DNA of 64,000 bases from Acidobacteriaceae bacterium (GTDB lineage Bacteria > Acidobacteriota > Terriglobia > Terriglobales > Acidobacteriaceae): assembly GCA_003139095.1 (NCBI GenBank), contig PLHW01000071.1, positions 1 to 64,000 of the forward strand. The letters run 5' to 3'. Both the position numbers and the translations under genes were made by a program. The notes beneath the pieces were generated by a model. The model was not told the DNA's origin. It saw nothing but the letters and a program-made list of their open reading frames with translations, and did not search any database. Each line of letters begins with the position of its first letter. Positions within the stretch are counted from its first letter, which is position 1. Of this stretch, positions 45,291 through 53,814 are shown one piece after another.

Positions 45291-45782
45291 CTAACAGGCT
45301 GAAATATTGGCGGTTAGATCCTCTGCCCGCGGAAACCTGTCCAGCAAACCGCGCGCGATCAGAACCCGTGACAACTGGTCAATCGCCTCGTGCAGAAGCC
45401 TTTGCACGGTCCTTTCGCAACAGGCCAGCGATCTCGATATCTCGAAAACTGTGTACTCCTCGAAGATGTGCATTGCAATCAGCTTCTTCTCTAGCGCACC
45501 CATTTTGTCTAAGGTATGTTCAATATCCGTTACAAATACGATCGTGTCTTCAAAGTTCTTAGTCGAGTATCTACTGACGCGGGCGCGAAAAAACTCACGT
45601 CCCAGCAGGCAGGGCAAGTGTCCAACCTCGACCGAAACCCGCGCATAACGCTTCAACAATGCCGTTGTCTTTGGACGATAAGCCCACAGGTCGATTTCAG
45701 TTTCGTCGAAAAACAGGGGCGGCCCTCCCGCCTGACACATAACGGTCCAACCCAGGGTTCCGTGCGGCAGTGTGCCTGTCAT
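45291..45782 (-). CDS. Sigma-region-4-like regulator of the phage locus
   Basis: The product has 163 residues. The C-terminal 70 residues (MGALEKKLIAMHIFEEYTVFEISRSLACCERTVQRLLHEAIDQLSRVLIARGLLD) match a sigma-70 region 4 helix-turn-helix, as found in phage late-gene activators and ArpU/RinA-type proteins. The N-terminus (about 1-85) has no known domain and no sigma region 2, so it cannot be a full sigma factor. Its start overlaps the upstream zinc-ribbon gene by four bases (ATGA). It lies at the promoter-proximal end of the structural genes, so late-gene activation is a reasonable inference. Confidence 0.7.
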   Translation of the reverse strand: MTGTLPHGTLGWTVMCQAGGPPLFFDETEIDLWAYRPKTTALLKRYARVSVEVGHLPCLLGREFFRARVSRYSTKNFEDTIVFVTDIEHTLDKMGALEKKLIAMHIFEEYTVFEISRSLACCERTVQRLLHEAIDQLSRVLIARGLLDRFPRAEDLTANISAC

Positions 45783-46072
45783 AACCGCACCTCCATCCCC
45801 ACGGCGCCCTGTAACGACTCAATCTGGGCCGCGCCATACAAATCATTTCGTTGAGTTTTCGGTCCTCTGGCCAATCGGGCTGGCCGTCCTCGGCGGCGAG
45901 AAGTCGGGGCGAGCACCAGAGCTAAGTCGGGATCGCCGGCGAATCGAGCGCTGCAGTCTATACAGTAAACAACCGCGCTTGCCGGCCTGCGCAAGAACAG
46001 TCCTCCGCAGCGTTCGCAGTATTTCAGTTCAACCTGCTCGTGCATACTTTCCATCGAGTCCATGAAATTCAT
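45779..46072 (-). CDS. Small zinc-ribbon protein
   Basis: The start is the ATG after GAGAGGTGATT. The 97-residue product has two CxxC pairs (YCERCGGLFLRRPASAVVYCIDC), forming a zinc ribbon at residues about 18-41, and a basic segment (TSRRRGRPARLARGPKTQRNDLYG) with an AT-hook-like GRP core. A nucleic-acid-binding role is likely. It is translationally coupled to the sigma-like regulator, so both probably act in expression of the phage-like genes. Confidence 0.72.
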   Translation of the reverse strand: MNFMDSMESMHEQVELKYCERCGGLFLRRPASAVVYCIDCSARFAGDPDLALVLAPTSRRRGRPARLARGPKTQRNDLYGAAQIESLQGAVGMEVRL

Positions 46073-46106
46073 AATCACCTCTCACTCGAAATAAGTGCGC
46101 TGAAAA

Positions 46107-46145
46107 TAAAAAAAGCCCTGGTGCCGATTCGCTCGGCCCAGGGCT
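46107..46145 (-). terminator. Terminator after the YezD-like gene
   Basis: GCCCTGG/CCAGGGC continues, past a one-base bulge, into GCCGA/TCGGC around a five-base loop. On the minus strand it is followed by TTTTTTTATTTT. It lies between the YezD-like gene and the zinc-ribbon gene. Confidence 0.85.
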
Positions 46146-46193
46146 CGTTTCTCTTACGATGACCTGTTTTTGCTATTTACATTTCTGAAGCGC

Positions 46194-46421
46194 TTACTGC
46201 AGCCCGGCTCCTACGCCTGAAGGTTTGTGCCGGAAGTACCCTTCTTCATAACCAGATTTGAGTACTTGTCCGTTTTGCACAATCACACTCACGCGTCCGG
46301 TGAAGTGCAGCCCCCGTAACAACTGTTCGGTAGAGGCCGACAACACCTCCGAGGATCGAACTTTTCGTCGAAACTCGGCGAAGTTCCTTCCTTCGTCCAA
46401 ATGCGCATCTGCTTCTATCAT
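46194..46421 (-). CDS. YezD-like (DUF2292) small protein
   Basis: The start is taken as the ATG after AAAGGATTAACGGC; an ATG 12 codons earlier is an alternative. The 75-residue product has an N-terminal acidic helix (MIEADAHLDEGRNFAEFRRKVRSSEVL) and a C-terminal beta hairpin (LLRGLHFTGRVSVIVQNGQVLKSGYEEGYF). The latter resembles the GSVxIxVQDGxVxxIE core of the YezD/DUF2292 family. Its function is unknown. It is the first gene of the long minus-strand run and has its own terminator. Confidence 0.6.
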   Translation of the reverse strand: MIEADAHLDEGRNFAEFRRKVRSSEVLSASTEQLLRGLHFTGRVSVIVQNGQVLKSGYEEGYFRHKPSGVGAGLQ

Positions 46422-46711
46422 TGCCGTTAATCCTTTATTGAGTAGTAAGTGGAGCATATGAATGCCTTCATTCTAAGATTCATTTGTTCTCTAAGTCAAC
46501 TACTTTCGTTAGTCTACTTTCGTATCTCCCTCCTTAGTTGGTGCTGACTTGCCGATTGAATTGGCGGGCAGGTCGGCCATGCTACTCTCCGTCTCACATC
46601 CCCGATCCGAGCAAATCTACCGCTCTGGCCAGCTCCGCTGCTGCCAGCCTCTCAATTTGCGAACTTTGCCTCAAAGCGCTAATCTCATGGAGCGCTATCA
46701 AATCGAAGCCT

Positions 46712-48751
46712 ATGAACCGGAACACTTTCGCTCTCCTTATTTGTGGACTGCTGCTCTCGACCCTATCCGCTCCTGCCCAACACTCTGCCTCCGAGCCCGT
46801 CTTAGATGTCTCCGCAATGGATAGGACCGTCGATCCCTGCGTCGATTTCTACGCTTATTCCTGCGGCCAGTGGATGAAGCACAATCCCATCCCGCCCGAT
46901 CAGGCAAGTTGGGGCACCTACGGCAAACTCGAGGACGAGAACCGCGCCCAGCTGCGCGGCATTCTCGAGGACGCTGCCAAGCCGAACCCCCAGCGGGACT
47001 CTGCTGACCAGAAGATTGGCGACTACTACGCCTCCTGCATCGATGAAGGAGCCATCGAAAAACGTGGTGTCAAGCCCCTTCAGCCCGAACTCGATCGCAT
47101 CGCGGCCCTCAAGTCCAAGCAGGATTTCGCGGAATATATCTCCACCACCCAGTACCCCCCCGCGCTCTATGGCGGCGGTCCGCTGTTCGCTTTCCGCTCC
47201 AATCAGGATTTCAAAGATTCCGCGCAGGTACTCGCCGAAGTCGATCAAGGCGGCCTCGGACTGCCGGATCGTGATTATTACCTGAAAGACGATGCAAAAT
47301 CGCAGGAACTGCGCAAAGCCTATCTTGCTCACGTCGCGAAGATGTTCGAGTTAACCGGCGACTCTTCCGCCGACGCGGCCAATGAGGCTGCCACCGTTAT
47401 GCGTATTGAGACCGCGCTCGCCACCGGCCAGATGACCCGCGTCGAACGCCGTGATCCGCCCAAGCTCTACCACAAGATGAGCGCCGATGATCTACAAAAG
47501 CTCGCCCCAACATTTCAATGGCCTGTCTATTTCACCAAGACCGGCGTCGGCGGCCTCGCATCGCTCAACGTTGTCACGCCCGATTATCTTCACACCCTGA
47601 ACGCTGAAATCGACAACGAGAGCCTGGCCGACTGGAAGGTCTACTTTCGCTGGCACGCGATTCATGAAGCCGCCAACGACCTTTCCTCCGCCTTCGTGAA
47701 GGAGACCTTCAGCTTCTACGGCAAAACCCTTCGCGGCCGCCAAGAACTTCCGCCGCGCTGGAAGCGCTGCACCAATGATGTCGATGACGACCTCGGCGAA
47801 GCTCTCGGCCAGGCCTACGTCGCCAAATATTTCAGCCCGGAATCCAAGCAGGCCGCGCTGAAAATGGTCCGCGAAGTCGAATCCGCCATGCAGAGCGAGA
47901 TCCAGTCCCTTCCCTGGATGGGCGCTGCCACCAAAGAGCAGGCGCAAGTCAAACTGCATTCCATCGCGAACAAAATCGGCTATCCCGACAAATGGCGCGA
48001 TTACAGCGCCCTCCAGATCGTGCGTGGCGATCACATCGGTAATTCGCAGCGCGCCTCCTGGTTCGAATTCCATCGCTGGATCGCAAAAATCGGCAAGCCC
48101 GTTGATCGCGATGAATGGGGCATGACTCCCCCCACCATCAACGCCTATTACGATCCGCAGAAGAACGACATCAACTTCCCCGCCGGAATCCTTCAACCGC
48201 CTCTCTTCAGCGCGTTGTCCGACGCCGCCCCCAACTTCGGAGACACGGGCGCCACCATGGGCCACGAACTCACTCATGCCTTCGACGATGAGGGCAGCCA
48301 GTTTGACGCCCAGGGCAACTTGCGCAATTGGTGGACCGATGCCGACCGGAAAGAGTTCGAAAAGCGCGCGCAGTGCGTCGTTGACCAGTACTCCGGTTAC
48401 ACCATCATTGACGACATCAAGATCAACGGCAAACTTACCAACGGAGAAGATCTCGCCGATCTTGGCGGAACTTTGCTCGCCTATCTCGCGTGGAAATACG
48501 ATACTGCTGGGCAGAAGCTCGAGCCCATCGACGGCCTAACCCCGGAGCAGCGCTTTTTTGTGTCCTACGGCCAGAGTTGGTGCACGAATGAGCGCGATGA
48601 AAACAAACGCCTCCGCGCCACCGTCGACCCGCACTCGCCGGAAAAATATCGCACCAACGGCATCGTCTCCAACATGCCCGAATTCCGCGATGCCTTTCAC
48701 TGCAAGCCCGGACAACCCATGGTCCGTGAAAATAGTTGCCGCGTCTGGTAA
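46712..48751 (+). CDS. M13 family (neprilysin-like) metallopeptidase
   Basis: The start at 46712 gives a signal peptide (MNRNTFALLICGLLLSTLSAPAQ), unlike the longer tracked ORF. The product has 679 residues. Opening VDPCVDFYAYSCGQWMKHNPIPPDQASWG is the M13 N-terminal signature. The catalytic domain has NAYYDPQKNDINFPAGILQPP, the zinc site MGHELTHAFDDEG, the third ligand in GEDLADLGG, and the usual ending NMPEFRDAFHCKPGQPM...CRVW. It is a zinc endopeptidase acting on exported peptides in the periplasm or outside. Length is normal for the family. It stands alone and is divergent from the YezD-like gene. Confidence 0.95.
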   Translation: MNRNTFALLICGLLLSTLSAPAQHSASEPVLDVSAMDRTVDPCVDFYAYSCGQWMKHNPIPPDQASWGTYGKLEDENRAQLRGILEDAAKPNPQRDSADQKIGDYYASCIDEGAIEKRGVKPLQPELDRIAALKSKQDFAEYISTTQYPPALYGGGPLFAFRSNQDFKDSAQVLAEVDQGGLGLPDRDYYLKDDAKSQELRKAYLAHVAKMFELTGDSSADAANEAATVMRIETALATGQMTRVERRDPPKLYHKMSADDLQKLAPTFQWPVYFTKTGVGGLASLNVVTPDYLHTLNAEIDNESLADWKVYFRWHAIHEAANDLSSAFVKETFSFYGKTLRGRQELPPRWKRCTNDVDDDLGEALGQAYVAKYFSPESKQAALKMVREVESAMQSEIQSLPWMGAATKEQAQVKLHSIANKIGYPDKWRDYSALQIVRGDHIGNSQRASWFEFHRWIAKIGKPVDRDEWGMTPPTINAYYDPQKNDINFPAGILQPPLFSALSDAAPNFGDTGATMGHELTHAFDDEGSQFDAQGNLRNWWTDADRKEFEKRAQCVVDQYSGYTIIDDIKINGKLTNGEDLADLGGTLLAYLAWKYDTAGQKLEPIDGLTPEQRFFVSYGQSWCTNERDENKRLRATVDPHSPEKYRTNGIVSNMPEFRDAFHCKPGQPMVRENSCRVW

Positions 48752-48852
48752 CCAAGAAAGTGTGGACTGATTTCGGAAAGCGTGGACGCGGGCGACCCAC
48801 CCCCGTTCTGTGGAGCCGTTCGATGTAAGCGTGACAGGAGAACGCCAGCCCT

Positions 48853-49512
48853 TTACCCGCGCTCAAACGCGTGTTTCTCCTCCAGCGCCTTCACAGCCTC
48901 CGCCATCTCGCGCTCAAACCGCTCCCCCTGATCCATCAGCGCAGGCAACGCCGTCGCATATCGCCGCGCCATCGCAAATAGGCCCTGTTTGGCCAGCCCC
49001 GCTCCAATCTCAACAAACTGTTCTGTACTCGTTTGTACGTACAGTGCTTCCGTCGTATCGCCCAGCCAAACGTCGCCTCCCACCAGTCGCGTCTGCCAGT
49101 ACACCTTGCGCTCAATCAACCGGCCAATCTCCTCATCCGTGGCCTTGCCGAAAACCCACTGCTTGCGCCGGAAGTCATAATGCCGGCTCGAAAACGGCAG
49201 CGGCACCAGTTTCGCCGACTTGTGAAACTCAATCTGTTTCTTGTCGATGTCTTTCCGCAACGCATTGATGATCGGCGCCTCAACATCCTTCCGCTCCAGC
49301 GAAAGGAGCGCCTCCCGCAGCGTCGCCGAAAGATTCACCGCCACCAGCGCGTGCAGGCTCGCGGTATTCTCGAGCGCAATCTCCGCGTGCAACACCTCAA
49401 AATCCGCCCCCGAGGTCGCGTGGCGGAAAGGCCAATCGAACTTGAAGCTCACCGGCAGCCCAGTTCGCGTCACATAAATCGTCTTCGCTGCTACGCCCTG
49501 TGTCGTACTCAT
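48853..49512 (-). CDS. Conserved-looking hypothetical protein (219 aa)
   Basis: The ORF has a clear ATG and compact composition. The first half is beta-rich (TIYVTRTGLPVSFKFDWPFRHATSGADFEVLHAEIALENTASLHALVAVNLSATLREAL). The second half is helical and charged (KATDEEIGRLIERKVYWQTRLVGGDVWLGDTTEALYVQTSTEQFVEIGAGLAKQGLFAMARRYATALPALMDQG). No signal peptide, membrane span or catalytic motif is seen. I do not recognise the family. It sits convergent to the M13 peptidase gene and is not obviously in an operon. Confidence 0.75.
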   Translation of the reverse strand: MSTTQGVAAKTIYVTRTGLPVSFKFDWPFRHATSGADFEVLHAEIALENTASLHALVAVNLSATLREALLSLERKDVEAPIINALRKDIDKKQIEFHKSAKLVPLPFSSRHYDFRRKQWVFGKATDEEIGRLIERKVYWQTRLVGGDVWLGDTTEALYVQTSTEQFVEIGAGLAKQGLFAMARRYATALPALMDQGERFEREMAEAVKALEEKHAFERG

Positions 49513-49556
49513 AGTCGATGATTGATGTTTCTCACGTTTCTTGTTTACGTAGCGTA

Positions 49557-49577
49557 GAGACGGGGCCCGCCCGTCTC
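49557..49577. repeat. GC-rich REP-like palindrome
   Basis: GAGACGGG and CCCGTCTC pair around GCCCG just upstream of the 219-aa gene. There is no T-run. It shares a GGGC/GCCC core with the palindromes at 13989 and 59116. Confidence 0.45.
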
Positions 49578-49636
49578 AGATATCCAGCGCTCATCGAGAC
49601 GAGCGTCCAAACCACCCGCACTGAGTTTAGGCCACT

Positions 49637-50824
49637 TCACCTCAACCGCCATAGCTGCACGAAATTCCACACGCCCGAAGCCACTAGCAATCCCCCAATC
49701 CCAGCCGTCACAAACACGCGGCCCTTCGTCTCCAGCAAATCCGCAAACACCCCGCCGGCGAACACAAAAAGAAAAACCGTCATCGCCAACTCAAATCCTT
49801 GCGCCGGCAAGTCCGGCGACGCCACCGCCAGCGCAAACAACATCGCCCCCACAAACAGCGGCGCACTATTTCCAAAGTACCGCGCCCGGCGCCACGTGCA
49901 ATACGCGATCAATGCCACCGGCAGCGCCAGCATAAACGCCGGGCAATTCGCAGCCATCATTTTCCACGTGTGAGAGTACGACGTTATCATCGCGAATGCG
50001 TGCGGCTCAATATCCGTCCAGCGCGCCCGCAGCAGCGCCTGCCCAAACAGCCTCGGCTGAAAAAAGTAAAACGCGAACACATACACCGCTCCTACCCCAA
50101 CCGCCGCGCCCCAAATCGCAATTACCGCTCGCGGGCGCACCGGCGCCACCCAGAACATCAGCAGCAGCGCGGCCAATGCCACCACCGCCAGTGAAACCTG
50201 CGTTCCCACCGCCAGCGCCACCGACAAACCCAGCAGAAAAATTCGCCGCCAGTTCCACAGCACCACTTCGCGCGGCGCGTACAGCGTGTGCGCGGCTGCA
50301 ATCGCCGTGAAAATTGTCCCAAACGCGCCCCATGTCCCGCCCAGTTCGCCAAAGCTCTTTGTCCCCGCCGCCGCCAAAATCATTCCCGGCGAAAAACAAT
50401 AAAGCGTCAGCGCAATGTACCCGCCCGCATCTCCATACAGCCGTCGCGACACATACCACAGCGACGCACCCAGCATGAAACCAAAAAACAAATATGGCGT
50501 CGCGCCCCAAATCTGCCCCAGCGGCGAATTCGTTGCCAGCACATCCGGTTGCACCAGCGCCGGTGCCGCCGCCACCAGGTAATAAAACGGCGTCCGATCC
50601 ACATCGTACCCATCGCGCACCCGCAGATGCCCGGCCCGCCCCGCAGATGGCATGCCCGTCGCGGCTTCTGCGTGCAGTGCCTCCGGCGTCGCCGCGATCG
50701 CCTTGCCTTTCCACTGCTCCAGTCCGTCGTAAATGCAAAGCGCGTGGTCGGAATCCGGCAGAAACCCATGCACCGTCTGCGCGCGAATCAGCCACGCGCA
50801 CTGCGCCAGATACACCAGCAGCAA
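49637..50824 (-). CDS. Polytopic membrane protein, glycosyltransferase-39-like
   Basis: The product has at least 395 residues and about nine or ten membrane helices. After the first span (LLLVYLAQCAWLIRA) a soluble loop follows (DSDHALCIYDGLEQWKGKA...DRTPFYYLVAAAPALVQ), resembling the first periplasmic loop of ArnT/PMT-type enzymes. Further spans include PYLFFGFMLGASLWYV and VSLAVVALAALLLMFWVAPV. That family moves sugars from lipid carriers, but key acidic residues are not clear, so this is tentative. The only upstream in-frame starts are TTG or CTG, since a stop lies before them. It is divergent from the CPBP gene. Confidence 0.7.
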   Translation of the reverse strand: MLLVYLAQCAWLIRAQTVHGFLPDSDHALCIYDGLEQWKGKAIAATPEALHAEAATGMPSAGRAGHLRVRDGYDVDRTPFYYLVAAAPALVQPDVLATNSPLGQIWGATPYLFFGFMLGASLWYVSRRLYGDAGGYIALTLYCFSPGMILAAAGTKSFGELGGTWGAFGTIFTAIAAAHTLYAPREVVLWNWRRIFLLGLSVALAVGTQVSLAVVALAALLLMFWVAPVRPRAVIAIWGAAVGVGAVYVFAFYFFQPRLFGQALLRARWTDIEPHAFAMITSYSHTWKMMAANCPAFMLALPVALIAYCTWRRARYFGNSAPLFVGAMLFALAVASPDLPAQGFELAMTVFLFVFAGGVFADLLETKGRVFVTAGIGGLLVASGVWNFVQLWRLR

Positions 50825-50905
50825 CGCGCCCGCAATGTATTGCGGCCTGCCGATCGCATCGGGATCGAGAATTCGCCGTAGGAAGCTCAGACCGAGTGTT
50901 TTACC

Positions 50906-52003
50906 ATGTCAGGGACAAGGATGGATACCAATCTCATCCCGCCCGATGCGCAATCAGACCCGCACACCGATTTGCGGTTTGATGCCCAAGCCGATTTGCA
51001 GGCCGGTTCGCAGGTCGATTTGCCGGTCGATGCGTCGCAAAATTCGCCTCTTAATTCGGCGGCGCCCGCGCACGGTTCGCCGCCTCAGCCACTTCCCGAA
51101 CCCTCCCCTCGCTTCAAACATCTCTCACGCGAGTCCGCGCTCTCCCCGCTCACCGAAATTTTCCTCGGCCCCGATGGCCTCTACCCCGGCGCGCGCTGGC
51201 TGATCTACCTCGCTCTGGCGTGGCTCCTCCTCGGCCTATTCACTTCCCTTACCAATAGCCTCCGTCCCGAGCCCGTCCCCGTCTGGTGGACAATGGTCTC
51301 CGAACTCCGCATGATGCTCGCCGTCGTCTTGCCCGGCTTCGCTATGGCCCGCTTCGAAGGCCGTCCCTTCGGCAGTTTCGGCCTTCCCGCCAAACGCGCC
51401 TTTCGTCGTAACTTCTGGGTGGGAGCCCTCTGGGGTTTCGTCTCCCTCTCCGCGCTCATGCTCGCTCTCGCTGCCCTCCGAGCCTTCTCCGTCGCTTCTC
51501 TCAGACTGCACGGCGCGCGCATCGTCAAGTTTGGCTTCTACTACGCCGTCTTCTTTCTCATCGCTTCCATTTTTGAAGACTTCCTCACGCGTGGCTATTC
51601 GCAATGGGTCCTCGCCCGGGGAATGCATTTCTGGCCTGCCGCCACGCTCCTCTCGCTTCTTTTCGGAGCCATGCATCTCGTCAATCCCGGCGAAGCAAAA
51701 GTCGGCATCGCCGCCGTCGTCTGCATCGGCTTCTTTTTCTGCCTCACCCTCCGCCGCACCGGCAATCTCTGGTGGGCCGTCGGCTTCCACATGTCGTGGG
51801 ATTGGAGCGAGAGTTTTCTCTACTCGGTCCCTGACAGCGGAGGCGTCGCTCCCGGCCATCTCCTCAAATCCTCGCTCCACGGCCCCGATTGGCTTACCGG
51901 CGGCTCCGTCGGTCCCGAAGGCAGTTGCCTCCTTTTCCTCCTCATCGCCGTTCTCTGGATTCTCTTCAGCCTCGCCTACCCAAACATCCAGCCCGGCGAG
52001 TAG
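50906..52003 (+). CDS. CPBP-family intramembrane glutamic endopeptidase
   Basis: The product has 365 residues. The N-terminal 75 residues are a Pro/Asp/Gln-rich cytoplasmic tail with degenerate repeats (HTDLRFDAQADLQAGSQVDLPVDA). About seven membrane helices follow. Motif 1 is FEDFLTRGY, with Glu-Asp in place of the usual Glu-Glu before xxxR. Motif 2 is FGAMHL and motif 3 HMSWDW, as in CAAX protease/Abi (CPBP) enzymes. Members cut within the membrane and often modify or handle membrane proteins or bacteriocins; the substrate here is unknown. A bidirectional terminator lies after the stop. Confidence 0.83.
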   Translation: MSGTRMDTNLIPPDAQSDPHTDLRFDAQADLQAGSQVDLPVDASQNSPLNSAAPAHGSPPQPLPEPSPRFKHLSRESALSPLTEIFLGPDGLYPGARWLIYLALAWLLLGLFTSLTNSLRPEPVPVWWTMVSELRMMLAVVLPGFAMARFEGRPFGSFGLPAKRAFRRNFWVGALWGFVSLSALMLALAALRAFSVASLRLHGARIVKFGFYYAVFFLIASIFEDFLTRGYSQWVLARGMHFWPAATLLSLLFGAMHLVNPGEAKVGIAAVVCIGFFFCLTLRRTGNLWWAVGFHMSWDWSESFLYSVPDSGGVAPGHLLKSSLHGPDWLTGGSVGPEGSCLLFLLIAVLWILFSLAYPNIQPGE

Positions 52004-52083
52004 TTCCCAGTAATAGCACCATCAAATTCCGCCCCCCGCAGCGCTTCTACCCGCAATCTCTTCACATCTCGCGCAAATAAAAT

Positions 52084-52105
52084 GGGCCGGACTCTTGCCC
52101 GGCCC
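52084..52105. terminator. Bidirectional terminator
   Basis: GGGCCGG and CCGGCCC pair around an eight-base loop. A/T-rich runs flank it on both sides (AAATAAAAT on the left, CCAAAATAAC on the right). It lies between the convergent CPBP and phosphoesterase genes and is best placed to stop the minus-strand transcript. Confidence 0.7.
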
Positions 52106-52127
52106 CCAAAATAACATCTGCAACTGT

Positions 52128-53381
52128 CTATGGCTCTCCAAACAAATCCGTCATTGCCGCCGTGCTCGCATCGCAGGCATGGTTCAGGCAAGGCAGCTTG
52201 AATCCGCCTTCGATAGTCTTCAGCAACGAGAAGTGAGTGTAGAACACGTTGCTCTGCAGGTTGTGAAACCCATAGTTCGTGTCCACGATCGCCGCCACCT
52301 GATTGATCGTCGGAGCGATGCTGTAGTCATCCTCGTCCCAGATCGTGACGATCGCATTGCGGCCCTTCGACCACGCCGGCGACGCATGGATCGCCGTCAC
52401 AATCCTCTGCAACGCCTGGTCGCCCAGCGCCATCAATGCCGGATTCAGTCCATTCTGCGTGCCGTTGTCATTCGGATCGTACTGGCAGAAGATCGTCCCA
52501 TTCCCGCGTCCGTGCTGGTCGTTGCATTGGTTGGGCACGACGAAAGAGTAGTTTGGCGCTTTGCCCGAGGCCAGGTCGGCATAAAGACCGCCCGGTCCGT
52601 CAAACGGAACCGTGTTGGCCAGACTGTTTCCCGGGGTCGCGCCCTGTTGCGTCGATTGAAAATAAGCGAACGGATTGTGCTTCACCGCATAAAGCTGCAC
52701 GATCTCGCCCGAGTTGAACGTCGGCGGCTGCTGCACCCACAGCGAGTTGAACAGCGTGAAGTCCGTCAGGTTCGTAAAGTTGCCGTCGCTGTAATTGACG
52801 TTGTCTGGGCCCCCGAGCGGCAGGCTCTCCTGATAAGTCTTCCACGTCTTTCCCGCTGCCACCAGTTGGTCCGCAATGCTGATCCCCAGAATGTTCGGAT
52901 CCGCCGCATACGACTTCGTTCCGTCAATGTTGATGACCGGATACCCCGGGTCCTCGTTGGTGTAGTCGATAGCCGGCGTAGCCGCGTCAATTCCGCTCCC
53001 CGAGATCGGGCAAATCGGCGTCGAGGTCGCTTCCCAATTCGTTATGCCCGTCGCCAGGTTCGGCGAGCACGACGCGTCGTGCCAGTCGGGCGAGTTGTCA
53101 TCGAGGATTCCGAAGTTCGATCCCGCGTTCGTCTCCAGATAGTTCGTCAAGCTCGGATGCGCCACGGCGAAATAGTTCGTCCCGAGGTTTGCCGCCGCGG
53201 CATACTGCGTCGTGAACGGCGCGGCCGGGTTGTTGAGCACTTGGACAAAACCATGATTCTCCATCATGATGACCCAGACGTGATTGAGCGCCGGAACGCC
53301 CTTCGGCACCGGGCCTTGCTGGGCAAACGCGGCGCTGGCGGCAAGGGCCAACACGCCCACAAGCAACACTGTTCTCTTCAT
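52128..53381 (-). CDS. Secreted phosphoesterase (phospholipase C/acid phosphatase family)
   Basis: The start is the ATG after CAGGAGATCGCTTCG, giving the signal peptide MKRTVLLVGVLALAASAAFA. The product has 417 residues. It shows the alkaline-phosphatase-like metal-site pattern of the phosphoesterase family: VWVIMMENHGFVQVL at the start (Glu-Asn), VAHPSLTNYLETNAGSNFGILDDN, and WDEDDYS near the C-terminus, with NYSFVVPNQCNDQHG between. The enzyme should hydrolyse phosphoesters outside the cytoplasm; lipid or nucleotide specificity is not clear. It is monocistronic and ends at a strong terminator. Confidence 0.87.
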   Translation of the reverse strand: MKRTVLLVGVLALAASAAFAQQGPVPKGVPALNHVWVIMMENHGFVQVLNNPAAPFTTQYAAAANLGTNYFAVAHPSLTNYLETNAGSNFGILDDNSPDWHDASCSPNLATGITNWEATSTPICPISGSGIDAATPAIDYTNEDPGYPVINIDGTKSYAADPNILGISIADQLVAAGKTWKTYQESLPLGGPDNVNYSDGNFTNLTDFTLFNSLWVQQPPTFNSGEIVQLYAVKHNPFAYFQSTQQGATPGNSLANTVPFDGPGGLYADLASGKAPNYSFVVPNQCNDQHGRGNGTIFCQYDPNDNGTQNGLNPALMALGDQALQRIVTAIHASPAWSKGRNAIVTIWDEDDYSIAPTINQVAAIVDTNYGFHNLQSNVFYTHFSLLKTIEGGFKLPCLNHACDASTAAMTDLFGEP

Positions 53382-53571
53382 CGAAGCGATCTCCTGAAAG
53401 TTTTTGGATTTTTGTTTGAGAGTCGCCGCAACCCGCAGCGACAAATGTTACCCAGCCTAACAAGCGTTTGTTACCGCGAGGTGAAGGGAAGATTAAGCTC
53501 CTGTGAATGAAGCCGCTGCCCGGCATGAAATTCGGGACAACTCGGCTTCGCGCGCAGAGGCAAATTAGAAA

Positions 53572-53669
53572 TGGTCGGCACGACGAGATTTGAACTCGCG
53601 ACCCCACACGTCAGGTTTTGCCGTTCGAGGAGTCCCCACTAAGTCAAATGACGCCGCGTCCCCGCGCCG
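53572..53669 (-). tRNA. 98-nt tRNA-like element, non-canonical
   Basis: On the minus strand the ends pair as CGGCGCG with CGTGCCG, followed by A and an encoded CCA. The T-arm GCGAG-TTCAAAT-CTCGT is intact. The middle has no normal D-arm or seven-base anticodon loop that I can find; its best stem is GCGTCA with TGACGT, enclosing about 35 bases. The 3' 34 bases match tRNA-Pro(GGG) at 55476 in 32 positions. The acceptor pairing differs from tRNA-Pro yet is complementary, so it is not just a copied fragment. It may be a degenerate or unusual class II tRNA or an integration scar. Confidence 0.5.
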
Positions 53670-53814
53670 ACCGTCCTGCCCAACGCCGAGCGCCTTCCGG
53701 TCGATGCTTGCCGCAAATAGAGGTGTTTAACGGCGGTTGTGATGCCCTCCGTCGTGCTGCCGGGAGGCAGTCGCCTCCTTAAAACTGATAGGTGTGACAG
53801 CGATGTTTCGCCAA

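Noticed and set aside
52095-53510. 471-aa plus-strand ORF
   Set aside because: It is Arg/Val-rich, antisense to the well-supported phosphoesterase with signal peptide and motifs, and has no start signal.
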